Positions 57,858 to 64,000 of a stretch of 64,000 nt of DNA are shown piece by piece. This DNA comes from Treponema_B putidum (GTDB taxonomy: Bacteria; Spirochaetota; Spirochaetia; Treponematales; Treponemataceae), in NCBI RefSeq assembly GCF_007830595.1, contig NZ_VLLD01000001.1, one strand, 5' to 3'. How positions within the stretch are numbered: position 1 is the stretch's first letter; each line of letters begins with the position of its first letter. Under the pieces are notes generated by a model. It made no database searches. It saw nothing but the letters and a program-made list of their open reading frames with translations, and was not told the origin of the DNA. The position numbers were made by a program, and so were the translations under genes.

Positions 57858-58990
57858 TTCCTATTGCCAGCGGAAAGGGCGGTGTAGGCAAAAGTCTTAT
57901 AGCGGCAAACCTTGCAATTGCCTTAGGGCAGGCCGGAAAAAAAGTCGTTTTGGCCGACCTTGATTTGGGAGCTTCAAACCTTCACCTAGTTTTAGGTATT
58001 CAAGGCCGTAAAAACGGTATAGGTACTTTTTTAACAAAGGCAGCCGAATTTAAAGATATAATAATTGAAACCGAATATGAAAATGTGAGGTTTATTCCGG
58101 GGGATTCCGAAATTCCGGGTTTTGCAGCTTTAAAAATATATCAGCGTAATTCTTTGGTAAAAGAACTCTTAAAGATGGAAGCCGATTTTTTGATCTTAGA
58201 TTTAGGAGCCGGAACTCATTTGGGTATTTTAGACTTTTTTTTACTGTCGCCTAAGGGAATAATTATAACATCGCCTTCAGTTACCTCAACTCTTGATGCC
58301 TATGTTTTTTTAAAAAATATAGTGTTTAGGATGATGTGTTCTTCATTTCCTGCAAAATCTAAGGGCGGAGCTTTTTTTGAAAAACTTAAAAATGATGTTC
58401 CCGGTATGCAGCGTCTTTATATCCCGACAATAACACAAGAGTTAATGAGCCTTGATCCCGAAAATACTAAAAAATTTTTAAGTAAGTTTTCTCATTTTAA
58501 GCCTCGTATTATAATGAATATGATGGATGACCCGAATGATGCGGAAAAAGCCGTGAAGATACGCCGTTCTGCAAAGCAGTATCTAAATATAGATCTTGAG
58601 CATCTGGGGATAATATATACTGATGCAGTTCAGGATAAGGCCCTTGCTTCAAGGCTTCCCGTTATAAAGTACAAACCTCAGTCCATGATTTCACAGGCTA
58701 TGTATAGAATAGCGGATAAACTTATTCAGTCTGAAGCCGAAAATTATAGTGGACAAGACTTTCAAGAGTTTTCGGATTATTCCTTTATGTCGGCGGAAGC
58801 TGAGGCTGAAACCGATTTTAAGTCAAAAATGGAATATTTGGATGACCTGATAGGAGGCGAGGTGCTGTCTTCGGGTGAAATGAGTGAAATTATAAAATCT
58901 CAACAGTTTGAAATAAATGCGCTTAGGAACGAAAATTTACTGTTAAAAACAAAAATAGCAAAGGCTCTTAAGCAGGGCTTTAAAGTATAG
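57848..58990 (+). CDS. MinD/FlhG-like P-loop ATPase with C-terminal extension
   Basis: A 380-residue deviant-Walker ATPase: G-K-G-G-V-G-K-S near 9-16, V-V-L-A-D-L-D-L-G-A-S-N near 38-49 and L-I-L-D-L-G-A-G near 117. The FlhG/MinD family switches position by ATP-dependent dimerisation and places flagella or envelope proteins. After residue 270 an acidic linker and a coiled coil (about 340-375) extend beyond the usual domain. The ATG at 57848 is chosen, after GGGAGAGG. Followed by a FapA-family gene, as expected for a flagellar assembly or polymer-localising pair. Confidence 0.85.
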   Translation: MQIIPIASGKGGVGKSLIAANLAIALGQAGKKVVLADLDLGASNLHLVLGIQGRKNGIGTFLTKAAEFKDIIIETEYENVRFIPGDSEIPGFAALKIYQRNSLVKELLKMEADFLILDLGAGTHLGILDFFLLSPKGIIITSPSVTSTLDAYVFLKNIVFRMMCSSFPAKSKGGAFFEKLKNDVPGMQRLYIPTITQELMSLDPENTKKFLSKFSHFKPRIIMNMMDDPNDAEKAVKIRRSAKQYLNIDLEHLGIIYTDAVQDKALASRLPVIKYKPQSMISQAMYRIADKLIQSEAENYSGQDFQEFSDYSFMSAEAEAETDFKSKMEYLDDLIGGEVLSSGEMSEIIKSQQFEINALRNENLLLKTKIAKALKQGFKV

Positions 58991-59001
58991 GAAAAAAGTA
59001 T

Positions 59002-61179
59002 ATGGAAAAGGCATGGACATTAAAGAAAAATAACAGCGGAAAGTGGATTTTAACCTTTACGGAGCTCCTTGAACCTGAAAATTGTCCTTCAGCTGACGAT
59101 ATTTATCTTGAGGCAAAAAGGAACGGAATAAAAAGCTCATCCCTTGTCAGCAAAAAGACTATAGAAGATTATTTAAAAAAACATTCCGGTTCGGGGATAG
59201 AGCCTGTTCCTTTGCCTCTTGAACTTGACCCCAACTTTGACGCAAGGATTACGACAAATACAGATAAAACCGAGGCTTACCTTTATGTAAGGAAAGGTGC
59301 CGATTCTTCTAATGAAGTAGATATGGCAACCATAAGCAGACTTATCCGGAGAAGTAATATTGCAAATATTGATACTGAAAAAATAAAAGAAAGCTTAAAT
59401 GAATTTATAAATTCTCAAGAGATGGAATTATCGATACGGATTGCCGAAGGTACTCCTCCCAAAAGAGGCCCCGATAAAAAACTTATAACTCATTTTGAGC
59501 AGATACCGGATCATGAAGTACAGCGTCTTGCTGACAGATTAAAAAGACCGGATTTACGTACTGCCGATGTCGAAAACCCTACAGTAGACCAAGATTATCC
59601 TCTTTCCGAGGCCGAAACCCTTACAGTTGTCGAAAAAGGAGATCTTATTTACGAGGTTGAAGATGCCGGATTAGGAGAAGCCGGAGTCGATGTTTACGGA
59701 CAAGCCATTCCGGGACTTCCCGGTAATGATCCCTTTTTCTTGGATTTAAGAAACATAGTACAAAATCATTCCGAGCTTCGTGCCGGAGTAACAGGCCTTC
59801 TTTTAATTGCAAACACTGAGCGGGGGTTAAAGATACGCATAGTTCCGTACAGGGATGCAAAGGTAAGAGCAGTTATAAGCCGTGATAAAATGGAAGCTTC
59901 TCTTATTTTGCAGCCGGGTCTTGGTGCAGGAGAAAGACTTTCAGTAATAGGCGTAAAAACCGCATTAAATGAAGTCAACCTTCTTGACTCAATTTCAGAT
60001 GATAGGATAAATGAGATTATAGAATCTGCAAGAAAGGTAAACGATGAATGTGAGTTTGTAATATTAAGCGGAACACCTCCGATCGCCCCCGGCTCCTATA
60101 AACTTGAATGGGCTGTAAATTTTACTGAGGAGCTTAGCACTACAACAATAGAAAAAGACGCTCTAATATTGACAGCCCGTCTTTCGCCTAAGGGCGAAAA
60201 AGGTAAAAATGTCTTCGGTGAACCTATTGATCCTAAAAATGCCGAACCTTCGGATATACCTGCTAATGATGAAACCATAAAAGTTACCGAAGAAAAACAT
60301 GTAATTAAGTTTTTTGCAGCCGAAGCGGGAGAGCTTTCTTTCTTTAATAATACTCTGTCTGTTTCATCTCTTAAAACAATTCAAAACGATATAGATGAAA
60401 AATTCGGAGATATCAACTTTCCGGGAAATCTTATTATTACAGGTGATATCAAAGATGATGTAAAGGTAAAATCAAAGGGAGACTTGACCATAACCGGCAC
60501 AGTTGAAAAGGCTCTTATCTATTCTGAAGCTTCTCTTACACTAAACGGAGGAATAAACGGAAAGGGCAGGGGAACCGTTTGGGCTAAAGACAAAACAAAC
60601 CTTCAATATGCAGAAAATGCAAGAGTTTTTTCCGGAGGAGATATAAGTATAGCTTCTTATTGTTTTAAGTGCCTGGTAAAAACAAACGGCGCCGTTCATT
60701 TGACAGGCAGTCCCGGCGTCTTGCTTGGAGGAAGTATTCACGCTGCAAAGGGAGTATCGGTTCATGACTTGGGTGCCGAAAAAACAATAAGAACAATTAT
60801 TTCGTTCGGGCAGGATTATTTAATAAAAGATGAAATTGAAGTCCGTGAAAAAGAAATAGAAGCCAATAATGCCGAGCTGGCAAAAATCGAAAAAGACTTG
60901 CAGGATAATCCTCCTGATATTGACGCTCTAAGGCAAAAAAAAGTTAAACTTTTAAAAAGAAACAGTGCTCTTACGGTGCGTATATTTAATTTAAAAGAAA
61001 ATTTTGAATTTCATATTCCTTCAAAAATTAAGGTTACCGGTTCCGTTTATCCCGGAGTCGTCCTTGAAAGCCATGGACGCTATTTTGAAGTTATGGAAAC
61101 TCATCATAATGTATTCTTTGACTTCGATGAAAAAACCGGACAAATTATATGTTCGCCTATCAAAGAAGTTGAATTATAA
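59002..61179 (+). CDS. FapA family (DUF342) protein
   Basis: A 725-residue member of the FapA/DUF342 family. Residues 1-250 are an N-terminal region with a G-x-P-P-x-x-G-P-D motif (T-P-P-K-R-G-P-D near 150) and P-G-L-P-G-N near 236. The central part (about 440-590) is a right-handed beta-helix-like stretch with repeats such as G-D-L-T-I-T-G-T-V and G-G-I-N-G-K-G-R-G-T. A coiled coil follows at about 615-660, then a small C-terminal beta domain. FapA proteins take part in flagellar or cell-pole assembly; a direct role here is inferred from the FlhG-like neighbour. Confidence 0.88.
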   Translation: MEKAWTLKKNNSGKWILTFTELLEPENCPSADDIYLEAKRNGIKSSSLVSKKTIEDYLKKHSGSGIEPVPLPLELDPNFDARITTNTDKTEAYLYVRKGADSSNEVDMATISRLIRRSNIANIDTEKIKESLNEFINSQEMELSIRIAEGTPPKRGPDKKLITHFEQIPDHEVQRLADRLKRPDLRTADVENPTVDQDYPLSEAETLTVVEKGDLIYEVEDAGLGEAGVDVYGQAIPGLPGNDPFFLDLRNIVQNHSELRAGVTGLLLIANTERGLKIRIVPYRDAKVRAVISRDKMEASLILQPGLGAGERLSVIGVKTALNEVNLLDSISDDRINEIIESARKVNDECEFVILSGTPPIAPGSYKLEWAVNFTEELSTTTIEKDALILTARLSPKGEKGKNVFGEPIDPKNAEPSDIPANDETIKVTEEKHVIKFFAAEAGELSFFNNTLSVSSLKTIQNDIDEKFGDINFPGNLIITGDIKDDVKVKSKGDLTITGTVEKALIYSEASLTLNGGINGKGRGTVWAKDKTNLQYAENARVFSGGDISIASYCFKCLVKTNGAVHLTGSPGVLLGGSIHAAKGVSVHDLGAEKTIRTIISFGQDYLIKDEIEVREKEIEANNAELAKIEKDLQDNPPDIDALRQKKVKLLKRNSALTVRIFNLKENFEFHIPSKIKVTGSVYPGVVLESHGRYFEVMETHHNVFFDFDEKTGQIICSPIKEVEL

Positions 61180-61191
61180 TAGAGGTTGGCG

Positions 61192-62199
61192 ATGCTTTTA
61201 GCTATACAATACCCTTCATGGCTTCATCCTGAAATTATTCCGGGGCTGCCTTTTTTACGCTGGTACGGTCTTATGTATCTTGTCGCCTTTGGAATAGCCT
61301 ATTTTTTGTTTTCTTATCAGGTAAAGCACGGTGAATTTGAAAGATATTCCGGCAGCCAGAAGGCTATGACACAGGATGATATTGCAAATCTTTTTATCTG
61401 GGGAATTTTGGGCCTTATTTTAGGCGCACGAATTTTCGGCACCCTTGTCTATAATCCCGAAACCTACTTAAAAGCCCCTTGGCTTATTTTTTGGCCATTT
61501 GCAAGGGATGGGGCCGGAAAACTAAACTTTACCGGTTTTCAGGGAATGTCCTATCATGGAGGTTTTATAGGCGGTTTTTTGGGTGTAGTTCTTTGGGCAA
61601 AAAGATATAAATTTAAATTTACGGCAGTTGCAGACCTTATGGCTGTTTCGATTCCCTTAGGTTATACCTTCGGCCGTCTAGGTAACTTTGCAAACGGAGA
61701 GCTTTACGGCCGCATAACAACTAGTAAAATAGGGATGATTTTTCCTCAAACTCCTATTTCGGACCGGTTTTATTTGGCCGAAAGCTGGGTAAGGGATTTT
61801 GCAGAAAAAGCAGGTCTTGCCGTGCAAGAAGGGGCTGCTATGATAAATTTGCCCCGCCATCCCAGCCAGCTCTATGAGGCTTTTTTTGAAGGAATTGTTC
61901 TTTGGCTGATTTTATGGCTCATTCGCAAAAAAAAGCCGTTTGACGGTTTTTTGGCTTGTGTTTATACGCTGGGCTACGGTTTTTTTAGATTTTTTATCGA
62001 ATACTTCCGCCAGCCCGATGCAAATAAGGGTTATCCTATATCGTTGGGATCCGGAGCGGCTAATATTTATGTTTATGAATCGTGGACAAATATATCTACG
62101 GGACAAATCCTATGCGCTTTAATGATTCTAGGTTCTATCGCCGCGATGTTCATTCTTTATTTACAAGAAAAAAAATTAAAAGAAAAAAAAGGAAAATAG
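61192..62199 (+). CDS. lgt: Phosphatidylglycerol:prolipoprotein diacylglyceryl transferase
   Basis: A 335-residue inner-membrane enzyme that adds the diacylglyceryl group to lipoprotein Cys. The Lgt signature G-R-L-G-N-F-A-N-G-E-L-Y-G-R is near 159-172, with L-R-W-Y-G-L-M-Y at the start, Y-H-G-G-F-I-G near 119 and H-P-S-Q-L-Y-E-A near 221. Seven helices are expected. The ATG at 61192 (after AGAGG) is preferred to a TTG at 61186. Its stop is immediately followed by nadE. Confidence 0.95.
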   Translation: MLLAIQYPSWLHPEIIPGLPFLRWYGLMYLVAFGIAYFLFSYQVKHGEFERYSGSQKAMTQDDIANLFIWGILGLILGARIFGTLVYNPETYLKAPWLIFWPFARDGAGKLNFTGFQGMSYHGGFIGGFLGVVLWAKRYKFKFTAVADLMAVSIPLGYTFGRLGNFANGELYGRITTSKIGMIFPQTPISDRFYLAESWVRDFAEKAGLAVQEGAAMINLPRHPSQLYEAFFEGIVLWLILWLIRKKKPFDGFLACVYTLGYGFFRFFIEYFRQPDANKGYPISLGSGAANIYVYESWTNISTGQILCALMILGSIAAMFILYLQEKKLKEKKGK

Positions 62200-64000
62200 A
62201 TGGATAAAAAAGGCTTTAACTTTTGTATTGAAGAGCTGGGCTTTTACCGTGTTGCAGTTTCTTCTCCTGGAATTTCCCTTGCAGACATAGAAGAAAATGT
62301 AAATCTTCATCTTCAAGAAATTAAAAGAGCGGAAAAAGACGGAGTGAACCTGCTCCTTTTCCCCCAACTTTCGATTACCGGAGCTTCTTTAGGTTCTGTT
62401 TTTAAGCAGTCGCTTTTGATCGAAAAAGCTCTTGATGCGGTAAAACTATTAGCCGAAAAAACTAAACAATTTTCTATTTTATCCGTTGTAGGTCTTCCAT
62501 TTTTGTATAAACAGAATCTTTACACTTGTTCGGCGGTAATCGAAAGCGGAAAACTTATAGCCCTTTTACCCCATCTTCCTTCTAAATTTTTAAGTTCTAT
62601 TTTTTCAGATTTTGAAGAAAAACCTTGCCTGATTCGGCTTTTCGGGGGAAATATCCCCTTTGGAAAAGAGTTTAAATTTATTGTAAGCCATAAGAATTCT
62701 TCCGGTTGTAATACGGATTTTTCATTTTCTTTTGATTTTTCTTCTTTTGCAGACCTTATTTTAAATCCTCTTGCAGAGCCTTCAAAACCTCTTGGATCTT
62801 CTGCTATGAGGCTGGAGTATAAGGCTCTTTCAGCCGCAAAAAAATCGGCCATTGCGTTTGCAAACTGCGGCATAGGGGAGTCCGTTTCGGATTATATTTT
62901 TGCAGGAGAATGCGGTATCTTTGAAAACGGAAAAGAACTCAAGTTTACTAACATTTTAGAAAAGCCTCTTTTTAAAAAACAGTCTGTTACTCCAAAAGAA
63001 GAGCTTTACATCTCTTCCGACATTGATACGGAATTTTTGAAGGGTCAAAAATTAGATTCAAGGTTTTTACAAAATTCTGATTCCGATTGGGAAATTGCAA
63101 TAGAAAAAGAACGCTCCGACACCAAAAAGACTTTAAATTATCATGTACAAAAAAATCCTTTTTTACCCGATTGCGATAAAATTCATAAAAAGTTTATCTA
63201 TAAGAATTTCTTTTCGGAGCTTATTTTTTTTCAAAGCTCAGCCCTTGCAAGGCGCCTTCAGTTTATAGGATGCTCAAAATGCGTTGTCGGTATTTCAGGC
63301 GGCTTAGATTCTTCTTTAGCTCTTCTTGTATCTGCCTATGCTCTTAAACTTTTAAATGCTGGCCTTAAAAACATCTATGCCCTTACTATGCCTGGCTTCG
63401 GCACTACCGAAAAAACAAAGAATAATGCCTTATCTCTGGCCAATCTTTTAGGCTGTACCGTTTTGGAAATCCCTATAGAAAAAGTGATGGTGCAGCACTT
63501 TTCAGACATAGGACAGGATATCGATAATCATGATATTGCTTATGAAAATGCTCAAGCCCGTGAGAGGACTCAAATTTTGATGGATAAGGCAAATCAAATC
63601 GGCGGTATTATGGTAGGTTCGGGAGACCTGTCTGAGGCAGCCCTAGGCTGGATGACATACGGGGGGGATCAGATGTCAATGTACGAGGTCAACTCTTCAA
63701 TTCCAAAGACCCTCCTAAAGGACTGTATACTTGCCTTTGCCGATAATAAGGTCTTCTTTGAAGATGAAAAGAAAAATGCCGATTTTTATGATATTCTATT
63801 AAGCATTATAGATACTCCTGTAAGTCCTGAACTTCTTCCGCCTAAAAACGGAAAAATATCTCAAAAAACCGAAGATATAATCGGCCCTTATGAGCTTCAC
63901 GATTTTTTTCTTTATCATGCAATCGGGAACGGTTTTTCACCTAAAAAGGTATATTTTCTTGCAAGTGAGGCCTTTAAGGATTCACGATATTCCAAGGCCG
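62200..64000 (+). CDS. nadE: NAD+ synthase, glutaminase domain degenerate; 3' end beyond the window
   Basis: An open frame of 600 codons running off the window, starting at the ATG after GGAAAATAG. Residues 1-270 have the nitrilase-like glutaminase fold (L-L-L-F-P-Q-L-S-I-T-G near 48-58), but the catalytic Glu is Gln (P-Q-L), the Lys of P-K is His (L-L-P-H) and the Cys region reads F-S-F-D-F without E-I-C-E-D. The synthase domain is intact: G-I-S-G-G-L-D-S-S near 364-372 and S-G-D-L-S-E-A-A-L-G-W near 470. It probably makes NAD from deamido-NAD using free ammonia. Coupled to lgt. Confidence 0.85.
   Translation, partial: MDKKGFNFCIEELGFYRVAVSSPGISLADIEENVNLHLQEIKRAEKDGVNLLLFPQLSITGASLGSVFKQSLLIEKALDAVKLLAEKTKQFSILSVVGLPFLYKQNLYTCSAVIESGKLIALLPHLPSKFLSSIFSDFEEKPCLIRLFGGNIPFGKEFKFIVSHKNSSGCNTDFSFSFDFSSFADLILNPLAEPSKPLGSSAMRLEYKALSAAKKSAIAFANCGIGESVSDYIFAGECGIFENGKELKFTNILEKPLFKKQSVTPKEELYISSDIDTEFLKGQKLDSRFLQNSDSDWEIAIEKERSDTKKTLNYHVQKNPFLPDCDKIHKKFIYKNFFSELIFFQSSALARRLQFIGCSKCVVGISGGLDSSLALLVSAYALKLLNAGLKNIYALTMPGFGTTEKTKNNALSLANLLGCTVLEIPIEKVMVQHFSDIGQDIDNHDIAYENAQARERTQILMDKANQIGGIMVGSGDLSEAALGWMTYGGDQMSMYEVNSSIPKTLLKDCILAFADNKVFFEDEKKNADFYDILLSIIDTPVSPELLPPKNGKISQKTEDIIGPYELHDFFLYHAIGNGFSPKKVYFLASEAFKDSRYSKA

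Noticed and set aside
1..64000. Integrated prophage or intact transposon
   Set aside because: No integrase, transposase, terminase or structural genes were recognised. Only scattered fragments and the ORF6N protein hint at mobile DNA.

Overview
The window looks like chromosomal DNA of an oral treponeme close to Treponema denticola. The pointers are: low GC with A/T-rich spacers; two S components of the 'Trep_Strep'/MptD family, which was first described as a paralogous family in T. denticola; a spirochaete-type V-ATPase subunit E + DUF2764 pair; an Rnf-like operon; and a core block (uvrB, nnr, RNB exoribonuclease, coaD, lgt, nadE). No rRNA, tRNA, CRISPR array or intact transposase was seen.

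Layout. 1-2.7 kb is an accessory edge: a truncated BAAT-type thioesterase, two decayed PIN-toxin remnants (one behind a promoter carrying a CIRCE/HrcA box), an intact hicAB pair, a hydrolase fragment and a GNAT acetyltransferase. 2.7-6.4 kb is visibly more GC-rich and holds an ACGX-type RiPP system (repeat peptide plus radical SAM/SPASM maturase) beside an MDR oxidoreductase, an HxlR regulator and a flavin/ferredoxin protein. 6.7-13 kb has a GNAT, RNase Z, a WYL regulator, a coiled-coil exported protein and a three-gene ABC-2 exporter. 13-20.4 kb is one cassette: AraC regulator, divergent from two exporter-fold ABC half-transporters and an ECF transporter (S, T, double ATPase). 20.5-27.3 kb has small accessory genes, an ORF6N-PLD protein, and a second, partly decayed cassette (TetR, a single ATPase-ATPase-T fusion protein, an S component, and an ABC half-transporter pseudogene).

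27.4-37.6 kb is mostly housekeeping (uvrB, nnr, RNB exoribonuclease, coaD) with a degenerate M48-like lipoprotein-maintenance type protein and three toxin-antitoxin loci, one of them a collapsed hicA-hicB fusion. 37.9-41.6 kb is a very AT-rich island: a LanM-type dehydratase without its cyclase domain, a LanT/NisT-like ABC transporter and a candidate Cys/Ser/Thr-rich precursor peptide that is out of frame with its only ATG. This is the best candidate for an undescribed system. 41.9-46.5 kb has a YoaK-type membrane protein, a V-ATPase E/DUF2764 pair cut off from the catalytic subunits, and an ArsR/P1B-ATPase zinc-type efflux operon. 46.6-64 kb carries a chemotaxis receptor, RluA, a six-to-seven gene Rnf-like operon, a GH57-like protein, a MinD/FlhG-like ATPase with a FapA (DUF342) protein, lgt and the start of nadE.

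A recurring theme is proteins with a clear family fold but without the family's catalytic residues, judged by eye: the M48-like protein, the GH57-like protein, the Rnf C/D/G subunits and the glutaminase half of NadE. All family assignments come from reading motifs; no search was run.
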